Source: Virgibacillus_P tibetensis (GTDB taxonomy: Bacteria; Bacillota; Bacilli; Bacillales; Amphibacillaceae). Taken from it: a DNA stretch of 64,000 nt. Where the stretch lies: the NCBI RefSeq assembly GCF_036026595.1, contig NZ_JARZFX010000003.1:1-64000 (forward strand), read 5' to 3'. The position numbers were made by a program, and so were the translations under genes. This document shows, piece by piece, positions 1 through 8,557 of the stretch. The notes beneath the pieces are model-generated. The model did not search any database. It saw nothing but the letters and a program-made list of their open reading frames with translations, and was not told the origin of the DNA. Positions within the stretch are counted from its first letter, which is position 1. Each line of letters starts with the position of its first letter.

Positions 1-22
1 AATTTCAAACAAAAGCGATTCA

Positions 23-456
23 TCACACATCTGAAAAAGTGGGCTTTCTCGCTTTAAATTCTGTAAATAACGCATCATCCTCGATTAGCACATCGCGTAA
101 TCTACCGACATCTCCGAAAAACTCACCAACCTCTTCATTTTCAATGTTATAGGTGAAAATCTTCGATCCGGCTAAGGATGCAACATACAGCTCACGATCA
201 GTGAATGCCATTCCTGAAGGTGCCCATGTCTCTTCACCTGAATGGAGAATTGGAGTTCTCATGTTCTCCGCTTCCTCATCTCCCTGAATTACAGGCCAGC
301 CATAGTTCTCTCCCGCTTCGATTAAATTGATCTCATCATGACCTGAATCGCCATGCTCTGAACTATACATATTGCCATCATCATCCCAGGCAAAACCTTG
401 TGGATTACGATGACCGTAAGAGAAGACATACGAATCTTCAAATGGATTCAGTTTCT
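23..456 (-). pseudogene. PQQ-type glucose/sorbosone dehydrogenase fragment
   Basis: The longest open stretch (about 115 codons below 370) continues in frame upstream to about 456 and reads YGHRNPQGFAWD, SSEHGDSGHDEINLI, GENYGWP and WAPSGMAF, the C-terminal blades of soluble glucose/sorbosone dehydrogenases (GSDH family, six-bladed propeller). The N-terminal two thirds are missing, and after ALFT the usual family ending is replaced by an unrelated tail and stop. Both ends are therefore broken; upstream it meets a GC-richer palindromic element. An internal remnant, most likely not functional. Confidence 0.85.
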
Positions 457-1069
457 AAAGATGGTTGAGTGCATGGATTTGCTCCGGCAGAATACTTCGC
501 TATCCATGGGCAAGGCCTCAGCCTTCTCAGAACCAAAAGAACACTTCCTGCGGGATCTTCAGCTGGGACTGCGATTATCGTCCCACCGAAAAGAAATGTT
601 GCTATTCCCGCAGGAGTCGACTGCCCGCAGCGAAGGCCAACAGTTGCAAAAGCGCTCACCCCCCGGGATCTTCAGACTGCTCCTATTTCGACGAACATGA
701 CTTTCTAGTATCGGCGTTGGTCATAGGACATGACCGTTTTTCAGCCGACCCATAGGACAAGGTAAGCTTCGGCAACGTTTACATTGCACAAAGAAAATGC
801 GATGTATTTTAGAGGGAATCTCGCATTTTTCCGCAGCTAGAAGAACTTTTTCTTTCAGGGTGAGAAGAACTCCATGAAAAGATGTTTTTATGGGCTGTAA
901 CTAATCGTATTACCTCTATTGGCTACCTACATCTTTGCAGAGATGTGAAATAATTGATTGTATATGGATCAGGAATACTACAAATTATGGTGGAAGTTAT
1001 AAAAGTTAGGATTAGGACAATTACCTATCTCATAAATTTGAAAGGAGATGAATAATTAGGAGGTAGTAT
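457..1069. other. Gene-free stretch with GC-richer palindromic element
   Basis: Positions 457 to about 770 are GC-richer than the flanks and carry nested inverted repeats: CATGGAT/ATCCATG (472-478, 502-508), CCTGCGGGA/TCCCGCAGG (547-555, 606-614) and inside it GGGAC/GTCCC (565-569, 580-584). Several short overlapping frames are open but none looks like a protein. It abuts the broken dehydrogenase and looks like a dispersed repeat or the remains of a mobile element. From 771 to 1069 only AT-rich leader for the next gene is seen. Confidence 0.5.
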
Positions 1070-1858
1070 ATGGCTAATCCGATTGTTGTACGGTCATTAG
1101 ACGAAATTAAATTTTGGTCTAGAATTATGAAAGAACATTCATTATTTTTAAGCTTGGGATTTACACATGACCAGAAAAAATTAATTAATGAAGCACAGCA
1201 ATTTATCGCTATTTTTGAAAGAATAGAAGAAAAGTTGAGCAGGTTTACTGTGCATTCTGATTTGAGTCAAATCCAGGCTTTCAATAGTGAGGTTTATCAA
1301 GCAGCGGTAGCTATTTGGAACTATAAGAGAAAAGTATTGGGTTTAACATTACGGTGTGAAATCATTTCAAATAATTATCCATTATTGGTTGACCACATTA
1401 GCAGAGAAGCAGCTTACTTTGCAAACCGATTAAAAGAACTCAATGAAGGAATACTAGCTCCAAAAAAAGAAGCTATCATTCAAGAGAATGTTTTCTTCCT
1501 TAAAATTATGGCAGACCATGCTAAGTTTATCGGTCATCTTTTAGACCCTTCAGAAAGAAAGCTAGTAGAACAAGCTAGAGAATTTAGTCACGATTTTGAC
1601 GAATTGGTTTTTCAGGCTATTGATTTGGACTCTATGCGACCACAATCTGAAACCAAACCAATACTAAGTCAATTTTTAGACCAAAATAAAGTATCCGTTG
1701 CTTCATTGAGGGATTTTAAGAAAACAGCAAGAGAGTTAATAGAAGAATGTCGTATCAAAAGTAACATTCACCCACTTTTAGCTGACCATACATTCAGAGA
1801 AGCTGAGAGGTTTTTAGAGATTATAGACTTTTATGAAGCTAGTTTGAAAAAAACATGA
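1070..1858 (+). CDS. DUF2935 domain protein
   Basis: 262 residues, start fixed by a strong AGGAGG site about seven bases before ATG. The protein is all-helical with two similar halves: the first opens with KFWSRIMKEHSLFL, the second (from about residue 140) with FFLKIMADHAKFI. This duplicated His/Glu-bearing helical pattern is typical of DUF2935 proteins of spore-forming Firmicutes. No function is established; the repeated helices with conserved His and Glu suggest a metal-binding bundle. No signal peptide or membrane segment. It stands alone between two gene-poor stretches. Confidence 0.85.
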   Translation: MANPIVVRSLDEIKFWSRIMKEHSLFLSLGFTHDQKKLINEAQQFIAIFERIEEKLSRFTVHSDLSQIQAFNSEVYQAAVAIWNYKRKVLGLTLRCEIISNNYPLLVDHISREAAYFANRLKELNEGILAPKKEAIIQENVFFLKIMADHAKFIGHLLDPSERKLVEQAREFSHDFDELVFQAIDLDSMRPQSETKPILSQFLDQNKVSVASLRDFKKTARELIEECRIKSNIHPLLADHTFREAERFLEIIDFYEASLKKT

Positions 1859-2085
1859 TTCTCAACGAAGGGATGCATTCATTCAAGAAGGATAGGTGCA
1901 CTTTATTGTTGAACTCACGAACTTCCACCTTATTGGAAAAGTTCACCTACGAGAATTATTTAGTACATTAAATTATTTCAAGTCGCTATGTAAGTTTTCC
2001 TAGCGGAGTAAGACCACATTTCCCACTCCTACTGAGAACCCATAATTCTAGAGGTCACATGCTTCATATTAAAGATGACAATAGG

Positions 2086-2196
2086 TGAAAAAGTCATTCA
2101 TTCCTTTCAAATCTTTCCAATCAATCTCATCATCCACCATAAGCGGGTCAACGGTTGACAGGTGGTCCGTATCACTAAGGACTTTGATGAGATTAT
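2086..2196 (-). pseudogene. Fragment duplicating the C-terminus of the 6711-7292 protein
   Basis: Read on the minus strand this stretch gives KVLSDTDHLSTVDPLMVDD and EIDWKDL, matching the last 30 residues of the protein at 6711-7292 (EVLSEKDHLSTVDLLVEDD then AIDWRDV). Nucleotide similarity covers about 110 bp, including the stop region. No start or remainder is found, so it is a leftover of a paralog or partial duplication. The rest of 1859-2362 holds nothing I can assign. Confidence 0.7.
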
Positions 2197-2362
2197 CTTT
2201 ATATCTATGTCTTCTACAGAAGAATACCTAACAACATACCTTAAACTGGGTAACTATCTAGTTGGTTACATATCTTATCAAAATTTAGGTAGCTCAAATT
2301 TCAATTGCGAAATACACACAATTATTTACTAATTGCTTCTCAACCTAAAAAAAACCGTCTAT

Positions 2363-2920
2363 CTAAACCAGCTTCTTTATTACTTTGGCTGGGTTTCCTC
2401 CGACTACCACGTTATCTGGGACATCCTTTGTCACCACAGATCCAGAACCAATTACAACATTGTTCCCAACAGTCAGGCCTGGATTAATGACAGCTCTCCC
2501 GCCAATCCACACATTATCACCAATTATTACTGGTTTGGTAGATTCAATTCCTGTTATCCGTTCTTCTGCATGCAATGGATGAGTGCTTGTATAAATATGT
2601 ACACCGGGTGCTATCATACAGTTATCTCCAATAGTTACCCGCCCTCCATCTAAAATTGTACAGTCAAAGTTCGCATAAAAATTCTCCCCGACATGAATGT
2701 TATATCCGTAATCACAACGAAATGCCGATTCTATATAGATTTTTTCCCCCGTTGAACCTAGCATCTCTTTTACTAAAGACGTACGTTTCTCTTCTTCTGC
2801 CTCACTTGTCTCATTAAAGGAGCGTACGAGAGACCTTGCTCTAATTCGGTCATTCGATAATCCCTTGTCTGCTGGATTATACAGTTCTCCTCTTATCATC
2901 TTTTCTTTTTCTGTTTTCAT
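2363..2920 (-). CDS. maa: Maltose/galactoside O-acetyltransferase
   Basis: 185 residues, normal length for maltose O-acetyltransferases, which transfer acetyl from acetyl-CoA to glucose, maltose and similar sugars. The N-terminus (MIRGELYNPADKGLSNDR) is the Mac domain; residues about 75-175 carry hexapeptide repeats of a left-handed beta helix (IGDNCMIAPGVHI, IGDNVWIGGRAVI, VGNNVVIGSGSVV). The catalytic His lies in TSTHPLHAEER. An AGGAG site about eight bases upstream supports the start. It is monocistronic and probably trimeric and cytoplasmic. Exact sugar substrate is not predictable. Confidence 0.93.
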   Translation of the reverse strand: MKTEKEKMIRGELYNPADKGLSNDRIRARSLVRSFNETSEAEEEKRTSLVKEMLGSTGEKIYIESAFRCDYGYNIHVGENFYANFDCTILDGGRVTIGDNCMIAPGVHIYTSTHPLHAEERITGIESTKPVIIGDNVWIGGRAVINPGLTVGNNVVIGSGSVVTKDVPDNVVVGGNPAKVIKKLV

Positions 2921-3229
2921 TTTTCATTCTCCTATCTTTCGTTAGTGGCAAATATCTCTACATTTATTTCAACATAACATAAATATCACTAACTATTTGT
3001 AAAACCAAGGAAATTATTTATCAATTTTGTCCTAATTCATTTTCGGGTGCTAGATTTACGTAAACAAGCAGTCTCCATTAATATCTCAGGCATAACTTTA
3101 TCTGAAACCATGTCATCTTAAAAAAAGGCGCTCTCCATAATAAGAAAAGCGCCTTGATTTTGTTGCATAAACTTATAGACTCGATTATAAAGAACACGAT
3201 CGTCTTTCTAAAATGAACGCTTTATTCTT
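2921..3229. other. Intergenic, no gene seen
   Basis: AT-rich spacer between two minus-strand genes. Apart from the terminator at 3119-3155, I see no coding potential or recognisable RNA. Confidence 0.5.
3119..3155 (-). terminator. Rho-independent terminator of the YpzI-like gene
   Basis: Inverted repeat AAGGCGCT (3125-3132) / AGCGCCTT (3148-3155) with a 15-base loop; on the minus strand the stem is followed by a T run. It lies about 75 bp after the stop of the small gene at 3230-3370. Confidence 0.8.
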
Positions 3230-3370
3230 TTACTTTTTCCCATCATTTAATCTTCTGGCTTCTTCAGGACTTGACATTTTGGTTGCACCTTTAAAGCGAA
3301 GACCAACATCCCTGTCTGATTCCACACGTCCACTTTCTCTCATTTTCTTCTCTTGACGGTCTTTTCCCAT
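3230..3370 (-). CDS. Small YpzI-like protein
   Basis: 46 residues (starts MGKDRQEKKMRESGRVESDR, ends RRLNDGKK), preceded by GGAGGTG at ideal spacing. Highly charged, no membrane segment. The MGKDRQEKK..ES.RVESDRD pattern matches, as I recall it, the YpzI family of tiny conserved Bacillaceae proteins of unknown function. A monocistronic unit with its own terminator. The assignment rests on memory of the family motif. Confidence 0.75.
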   Translation of the reverse strand: MGKDRQEKKMRESGRVESDRDVGLRFKGATKMSSPEEARRLNDGKK

Positions 3371-3595
3371 GTTAAACACCTCCAACCTTAACATGGTGCT
3401 TAATAAAAAGTTTTATTCATCATTAAGGCATTGGGTATGCGAACTGGTCTGACAACCATTCTTTCCAGCTGATTTTCTCCTCAGGGTCATTTCCTCCGGT
3501 ACATTTATCTCTCCCATCCCTGTGAAGAGGTACATACGAAGCAAGATATGAAGGTATAGGAAATATAAAAATCACGTTTGTACCCTAATCGGATC

Positions 3596-3628
3596 CCCGG
3601 CATTGCTATATTTTAGAGCAATACCGGG
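3596..3628. other. Perfect 12-bp-arm hairpin after the VWA gene
   Basis: Arms at 3596-3607 and 3617-3628 (CCCGGCATTGCT with AGCAATACCGGG, one mismatch) around nine bases. No T run on either strand, so it is either a weak terminator of the VWA gene ending at 3663 or a small palindromic repeat. Confidence 0.45.
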
Positions 3629-3662
3629 AAACGTTCAGATAGTGATTGATCATGTAGCTTCA

Positions 3663-5066
3663 TTATTTACTGTATTTATCCTGCATATCCTTTCCTTTTT
3701 CCTGAATTTGTTCTTTTAGTTTATTTCCTGCCTCTTTTGCCTTATCGACAAGCTCATTGAAGTCATCCTTCATGCCTTCCAGTATATCCTGACGTTCAGA
3801 GATTAAGTCGAATAATTCTCCTCTCATCTGAGAATCTATTTGTTCCTGTCTCACAAGATACAATGCTGCGTCTTTCAAACGACCTTCTTCTTTAAATGTC
3901 AGATTCATGAAATCAGTTCGCTTTCCATACAATTCATTCAGTTTATCGGATTGTTCGGATGAAACCTCGTTGAAATTATCTGCTCTCCACGAGCTCCACT
4001 CATTAAAAAGACGAACACGTTCCCGTTCCCAGACTTTCTCGAAATCCTTCGCGGAATTAACGGTTTCGTAGTTACCCCCACCTGCTTCAGCAGCTTCCAT
4101 CAATTGTTGCTGACCTTCGCTGTCCACATCAAAACCAATGATATTGACAACCGCCTCCATATTGGATTGATGGAGTGTTTCTGCTTCTTTGGCAGGGTCT
4201 CCGCCACATGTTTCTATACCATCACTGACGACATAAATGATATTATGGTCTGTATTACCTGCTTGCTCAAAATCCTTTTTCGATTCGGAAATAGCCTTAG
4301 CAAGTGGTGTATAGCCGGTTGATTTCACCGAATCCATTGCCTTATTAAAGTCTGATTCATGATAAGGCTGTAGTGGGTATACCATTTCCGTGCTATCACA
4401 TGACAGTTCCTTATCCTTTTTCTGATTGCTTCCTTTATGTCCATAGACTCTCAGGGCAATATTAGATTCTTCTGGCATAGACGCAACAAAATCATCAATT
4501 GCTTTCTTGGCCAGGTCCATTTTTGTTTTACCGCCAATTTGCTGTGCCATACTGCCACTCGCATCCAGCAAAATAGAAATATTGGCTGTTCCATCCATTT
4601 CCTGCCCGTCTTTCAGTTCCATTCCTTCCGGCTGATCGGACAATACCGCTTCAATAGAAGCATTGAATTCTTTAATAAACTGATCATATTCCTTATACGT
4701 TTCTGATTGACTCATCAGTCCTAGAAAACTGTTGAAAATCTGGTCAGCACTCTGATCTTGGAAATCCATTTCATCCAGTTTCCCCCAGACAGCCTCTTCA
4801 TCAAATTCTAGTACCGAAAACTCCCCCGACTCCTGTGCGAGTATTTCCTCAATTGATTTAGCTGGCTCAACCTCTATTGTTTCAGTAGCTGTCGTGTCTT
4901 CAGCAGCCACTTCATCTTCTTCCTCGTTTACTTGTTCCTCCTGTTGTTCAGAAGTATCTTCTTCTGGTTCTGTTTCTCCTTTTGAATCCTTACACCCTGC
5001 AATAACAAGAGTGAGGAGGATGGCTAAACTTATTAACAAAATTATTTTCTTCACAAAATTCCCCAT
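3663..5066 (-). CDS. VWA-domain lipoprotein
   Basis: 467 residues. An N-terminal hydrophobic segment ends in the lipobox VIAGC (Cys25), so it should be lipid-anchored outside the membrane; an acidic low-complexity linker follows. A von Willebrand A domain spans about residues 155-345 with the MIDAS motif DASGSM and later VSDGIETCGG. The C-terminus (about 350-467) is a charged helical region, probably coiled coil. A GTG four codons downstream, behind GGGGA, is an alternative start. Similar secreted VWA proteins of Bacillaceae have no settled role; metal-dependent adhesion or protein binding is an inference. Confidence 0.88.
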   Translation of the reverse strand: MGNFVKKIILLISLAILLTLVIAGCKDSKGETEPEEDTSEQQEEQVNEEEDEVAAEDTTATETIEVEPAKSIEEILAQESGEFSVLEFDEEAVWGKLDEMDFQDQSADQIFNSFLGLMSQSETYKEYDQFIKEFNASIEAVLSDQPEGMELKDGQEMDGTANISILLDASGSMAQQIGGKTKMDLAKKAIDDFVASMPEESNIALRVYGHKGSNQKKDKELSCDSTEMVYPLQPYHESDFNKAMDSVKSTGYTPLAKAISESKKDFEQAGNTDHNIIYVVSDGIETCGGDPAKEAETLHQSNMEAVVNIIGFDVDSEGQQQLMEAAEAGGGNYETVNSAKDFEKVWERERVRLFNEWSSWRADNFNEVSSEQSDKLNELYGKRTDFMNLTFKEEGRLKDAALYLVRQEQIDSQMRGELFDLISERQDILEGMKDDFNELVDKAKEAGNKLKEQIQEKGKDMQDKYSK

Positions 5067-5465
5067 TTCATTTAAAAATAGTAATAATTGCGCAACTAAA
5101 TGAAATTGTAACAGACTTTATCACCAATCTTTCCAAAAATCAGACGTAGACAGGTAAATGATTAAATAGTCTCAGGACTTAAGTAATGAAATTATACCCA
5201 AGGACGGAAGACCACATTCGCTTCCCATTCGTTTATTTTACTATTATACAATCGCATTCATTTGACTTGCTTATCCCAAATCCAGCTGCTCACTCCCATC
5301 AGGGAAACACTAGTATCACCGTATTCCTGATCGTATGCAGCTACGTGTTTAACCTCTCTTATTTTCAATTGGTGAATTTAGTAGTATCACCTAAATCAAT
5401 ACGTTTTTACCGTGTAAATAGTTTCATTTTTGCATATAACGTAAGCTAATAAAAAGTCAATCAAA
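5067..5465. other. Intergenic, no convincing gene
   Basis: About 400 bp upstream of both the VWA gene and the MarR gene. An 87-codon plus-strand frame (5186-5449) lacks a ribosome site and protein-like composition, so I do not call it. Confidence 0.5.
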
Positions 5466-5494
5466 TTGACAACTGAGAGCGAATTTTGTATAGT
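5466..5494 (+). promoter_or_regulatory. SigA-type promoter of the MarR gene
   Basis: TTGACA (5466-5471), 17-base spacer, TATAGT (5489-5494), directly upstream of the MarR coding region. Confidence 0.8.
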
Positions 5495-5496
5495 AA

Positions 5497-5961
5497 GTGG
5501 CGAAGATTATGATTGGAGTGAATCGTTTGACTTCAAACTCTGAATTGCAAAATTTAGATCTTATCGATTTGTTAAGTGAACGACATATCTTGGTACGAAG
5601 AATTTCAGAGAAGGCGTGGAACGATAAAAGCAATATTTATATATCCAATTCTGAATGGTATATTATGGCCCGAATTTATAAAAAGCGCCCTACCATTTCA
5701 TATGTTACAAAAAATGTAGATATTTCCCGCCAGGCAATACATAAGTTTATCAAAAATCTTTCTGTAAAAGGATTAGTGAAAGTCCAGAATGTGGAATACA
5801 ACAAGAAAGAAAAGTGTATTGAGTTAACGGCATTAGGAAACGAGTGCTACGAACAAAATGCGGCTCTAAAAGCCCAATTTGAGAAGAAAATTGCAGCAAA
5901 TATAAGTGCGGAGCAAGTAAAAGTTCTAAAAGATATATTAAAGCTAGACTGGGGATTATAA
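5497..5961 (+). CDS. MarR-family transcriptional regulator
   Basis: 154 residues from the GTG at 5497; a TTG at 5527 with GGAG eight bases before it is a likelier start, and the first ten codons overlap the promoter's start region. The winged helix lies at about residues 45-115: ISNSEWYIMARIYKK, a recognition helix around VDISRQAIHKFIKNL, then the wing and ELTALGNECYEQN, all standard MarR features. It converges on a CarD-like gene whose promoter carries MarR-type palindromes, so that gene is a plausible target. The ligand is unknown. Confidence 0.88.
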   Translation: MAKIMIGVNRLTSNSELQNLDLIDLLSERHILVRRISEKAWNDKSNIYISNSEWYIMARIYKKRPTISYVTKNVDISRQAIHKFIKNLSVKGLVKVQNVEYNKKEKCIELTALGNECYEQNAALKAQFEKKIAANISAEQVKVLKDILKLDWGL

Positions 5962-5978
5962 CAGCTGCTAAAAAAGAA

Positions 5979-6034
5979 AAACGGACTGGTTCTATTGAGA
6001 ATTTAATTTCAATAGGGTCAGTCCGTTTCTTTTA
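5979..6034. terminator. Bidirectional terminator between MarR and CarD-like genes
   Basis: AAACGGACTG (5979-5988) pairs with CAGTCCGTTT (6019-6028), and an inner CTATTGA/TCAATAG extends the stem. T runs follow on both strands. It overlaps the last codons of the CarD-like gene and serves both convergent genes. Confidence 0.85.
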
Positions 6035-6524
6035 TCAACCTTGTTACTTTATTATTAATTTCTGCAGAAGTAGTATTCAATGAAAGAGCCAATTCTTGAA
6101 ATAGCACTTTTTGCGTAGCTTCCAACAGCTTTCGATCTTGTTCATAAAGCTTCCTGTCAAGAAGCTCCATTTCCGATTTCCTTCGCATCAGCGTACTTAC
6201 CACTTTCACAATTTCTTTTCGATTTCCTGTATTTACAAGTTTAGAATAAATGTTATGGCGTGCGTTAGCACTGTCATTCCATTTTATCCCCGGACATTTA
6301 AAAACTTCAAGTAGTTCATTGGCTTCCTCTTTTTGCATGAGTTCAAGCATGACCACCTTATCACTATTAACAGGAGTACTTATGGTTAAATGATGGTTAT
6401 TATTATCCACGGGACGTAATACGTAATAAGATCTTGTAATACCTGAGAAATTCTTTTCGCAAATATCATCAATTTTGCAAATGCCATGTGTGGAATAAAT
6501 GACTAATTCACCTATAGTAAACAT
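6018..6524 (-). CDS. CarD/CdnL-family transcription regulator
   Basis: 168 residues. The N-terminal 60 residues (FTIGELVIYSTHGICKIDDI ... YYVLRP) form the Tudor-like RNA-polymerase-interaction domain shared by CarD, CdnL and TRCF; the rest is helical, as in the DNA-binding half of CdnL. Such proteins bind the RNA polymerase beta subunit and tune open-complex formation. AGGAGG lies about six bases before ATG. The promoter is overlapped by palindromic operators, unusual for CdnL genes that act as housekeeping factors, so this copy is probably inducible. Confidence 0.88.
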   Translation of the reverse strand: MFTIGELVIYSTHGICKIDDICEKNFSGITRSYYVLRPVDNNNHHLTISTPVNSDKVVMLELMQKEEANELLEVFKCPGIKWNDSANARHNIYSKLVNTGNRKEIVKVVSTLMRRKSEMELLDRKLYEQDRKLLEATQKVLFQELALSLNTTSAEINNKVTRLIKETD

Positions 6525-6543
6525 TTTTTCCTCCTAATATATA

Positions 6544-6603
6544 TTGTCAACTAAGTTTATTATAACTCAAAAAGGAACATTTGTCAACTTAGTTGACAAA
6601 TGT
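6544..6603 (-). promoter_or_regulatory. Promoter with MarR-type operators for the CarD-like gene
   Basis: On the minus strand TTGACA (plus 6582-6587) and TATAAT (plus 6559-6564) are spaced by 17 bases. The -35 lies in a perfect 27-base palindrome (6577-6603, arms ACATTTGTCAAC/GTTGACAAATGT). A second, partial copy (TTGTCAACTAAG, from 6544) lies just downstream of the -10. This layout suggests repression, most simply by the MarR protein at 5497. Confidence 0.88.
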
Positions 6604-6710
6604 GTTTTTCTAATCTAGTTATCAAGCTCTTTAGTATGACCTTCCACTTAGAAGAAGCTATTGTTCAAAAGGTTATACAGTCCCTATTCATGGCGACATG
6701 GATGAAAAAG

Positions 6711-7292
6711 TCATTCATTCACATCTCTCCAATCAATCGCATCATCCTCCACAAGCAAATCAACAGTTGACAGATGGTCCTTCTCACTAAGGACTTCATA
6801 TTCATTAATATAATTTTCATCCACGTACATGGTGAAACTATCTGTTACGGAACGCCCCTCTTCCACCTCATTGTTCGTAGTAATTTTTATGGTATAATCC
6901 CTATGATATAGCTGTGCATCAACATCTTTCTTAAGTTCCAGTTTCAAGAAATCTGCCAAAACACGTTCCATAATTTCCTCATCCCTTATGGTAGCCGTTG
7001 CTTTTGTTTCTGGAATACGGTTAGATACATCGTTAATGGAAATCGACATACCCCTAATATCACTTTTTTCATTAATTTGTTCTGAAAAAACTTCTTGAAA
7101 GGTTGTGTATTTCATCTGGTCTATAATGAAAGCTGTTCCTATCCCTCCTATAGCCACTAAACCCACCGCAATAATGAAAGCTGTTCGTTTTTTGAAAAAT
7201 AACCGTAAAAAGACCGTAATAAGTACAATGATTACTCCAAAAAGAAACAAGTCATTATAAAAAAAATCTCGCACATCATATAAGAAGTCCAT
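6711..7292 (-). CDS. Membrane-anchored protein of unknown function
   Basis: 193 residues with GGAGGT eight bases before ATG. Two hydrophobic segments (about residues 13-28 and 36-57) are followed by a soluble, probably extracellular domain rich in charged beta-strand-like sequence (TATIRDEEIMERVLADFLKL, DYTIKITTNNEVEEG). I do not recognise the family. A fragment of a paralog lies at 2086-2196. The membrane gene at 7360 is co-directional upstream with a 67-bp gap, so they may form one unit. Confidence 0.75.
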   Translation of the reverse strand: MDFLYDVRDFFYNDLFLFGVIIVLITVFLRLFFKKRTAFIIAVGLVAIGGIGTAFIIDQMKYTTFQEVFSEQINEKSDIRGMSISINDVSNRIPETKATATIRDEEIMERVLADFLKLELKKDVDAQLYHRDYTIKITTNNEVEEGRSVTDSFTMYVDENYINEYEVLSEKDHLSTVDLLVEDDAIDWRDVNE

Positions 7293-7359
7293 TCTCTACC
7301 TCCAATCTTGCAATAACATATCTGCTATATATGACGCACGCCGTTCGCATTAATATATG

Positions 7360-7776
7360 CTATTTTTTCAAACAGTCCAACAAGACATAACCAAAAACAA
7401 TACCAGCTACGGTTGTTATTGTTGGACCTCCAATCAGCATTATCTGTGATAAGGGAACTAGATTTCCACCAAAAGATGTGAAGGGCAAGTATGCCATTAG
7501 TATGATAATAAGAGATGGTAATGCAATCGCGACAAATCTAACCCAATCAAATGTCCATAGCCTTTTCTCTTTTATTTCCATAATTAATTTAGGTAATCGC
7601 AGGACCAATCCAATTAAAACAGGAAATATAATGGCAAATCTAACAACAGGCAATAATTGAAATTCCATTTTTGCCTTTTCTTCTATATGGATTTGATACT
7701 TTAATCCAAAATAGATAAATACACCAATACCAATTGTCCACGTGAAATAGTATAAAAAACGCTTCACTAAAAACAT
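7360..7776 (-). CDS. Four-helix membrane protein, unknown
   Basis: Up to 138 residues, four predicted transmembrane segments (about 7-24, 43-61, 80-98, 110-133) with short loops. The ATG at 7776 touches the GGGGAG site, whereas a GTG three codons in (7767) is spaced nine bases from it, so the real start is probably 7767. No family recognised. It lies just upstream of the membrane-anchored protein at 6711 and may be cotranscribed with it. Confidence 0.7.
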   Translation of the reverse strand: MFLVKRFLYYFTWTIGIGVFIYFGLKYQIHIEEKAKMEFQLLPVVRFAIIFPVLIGLVLRLPKLIMEIKEKRLWTFDWVRFVAIALPSLIIILMAYLPFTSFGGNLVPLSQIMLIGGPTITTVAGIVFGYVLLDCLKK

Positions 7777-7919
7777 CTCCCCATTCCTGTTATTTCTAAG
7801 TGGTCAAACATAAATAGAAGTTGGAATTCATTACCACCAGAAATAAAAATATGATTGCTAAAACAGGTTGATCAACAGCCTATAAAACTAAAGCTGCCAT
7901 GCCATATAGGATAACCTCA

Positions 7920-7961
7920 AGCAGCACCCGTATTAATCCCTGAACAGGGAACGGTGCTGCT
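7920..7961. terminator. Compound hairpin after the small membrane gene
   Basis: AGCAGCACC (7920-7928) pairs with GGTGCTGCT (7953-7961), enclosing a second stem TCCCTG/CAGGGA. It sits 10 bp after the stop of the gene at 7972. There is no long T run, so termination is probable but not certain. Confidence 0.6.
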
Positions 7962-7971
7962 GGGCTTTGTA

Positions 7972-8166
7972 TTATTTTTCGTTCTTCTTATATAAAAAGG
8001 ATAGAAGAAATATGGTTATGCCAATGAAAATAAATGATAAGGAATGATACTGCTCCCTAAAGTCAATCGTTTCATTAAATCTTTGAACAAACAAGAATAT
8101 ACCAAGTATGAAGAAAACAACGCCTAATCCCATGTTTATTTTTCCTAATAAAGTAAGATTCTTCAT
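7972..8166 (-). CDS. Small two-helix membrane protein
   Basis: 64 residues with two hydrophobic segments (about 8-28 and 40-58) separated by a short charged loop, ending in KKNEK. A GGAG-like site precedes the ATG. No family recognised; small proteins of this kind are common and mostly uncharacterised in Bacillaceae. Confidence 0.65.
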   Translation of the reverse strand: MKNLTLLGKINMGLGVVFFILGIFLFVQRFNETIDFREQYHSLSFIFIGITIFLLSFLYKKNEK

Positions 8167-8557
8167 AAATTGTATCTCCTTTTTGCTTTGGTGAATTATT
8201 TACTTATGTAATTATAGTACGAATTTTATTTATGATTAGTTTCATTAATCTGCTTCATCATTAGTTTTGAACATTGAAAAGTTAAAGTATTTTAATTCCT
8301 TCTTCCCAATGCGTTTGCGACTATATCTAATTAATTTAAAATAAAATTCTATATTCAGTAATTTGGTTGAGTCAAAATTAGAAGATCGTCACTACTAATG
8401 GGTTCAGCTCTAGTGGAGAACATTAACTAACATCGTCATTAGCAACCAATGAATCTATGTGACTGCTGATTGAAGTGCTAAAACGTTAGTTAATTAGAGT
8501 GTTATTTTAATTGTTATTTGGAATTATAATCCTAAATCGTTTCTGGTTTTTCTGTTA
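8167..8557. repeat. Gene-free stretch with a divergent copy of the cassette repeat
   Basis: Positions 8421-8498 form an imperfect palindrome starting CATTAACTAACATCGTCATT and ending ACGTTAGTTAATTAG, with an inner GAAGTGCTAAAAC block. The plan (outer CTAAC/GTTAG arms, inner unpaired block) is that of the repeats listed from 12139 on, but the copy is diverged. The rest holds no recognisable gene. Confidence 0.4.

Noticed and set aside
398..755. Overlapping short genes on both strands
   Set aside because: All lie in the palindromic GC-richer block; frames look like by-products of the repeat and have no family features.
3596..3628. Definite rho-independent terminator
   Set aside because: Good stem but no T run on either strand; listed as hairpin only.
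5186..5449. 87-codon plus-strand gene
   Set aside because: No ribosome site, unusual composition, overlaps the promoter region of the MarR gene.
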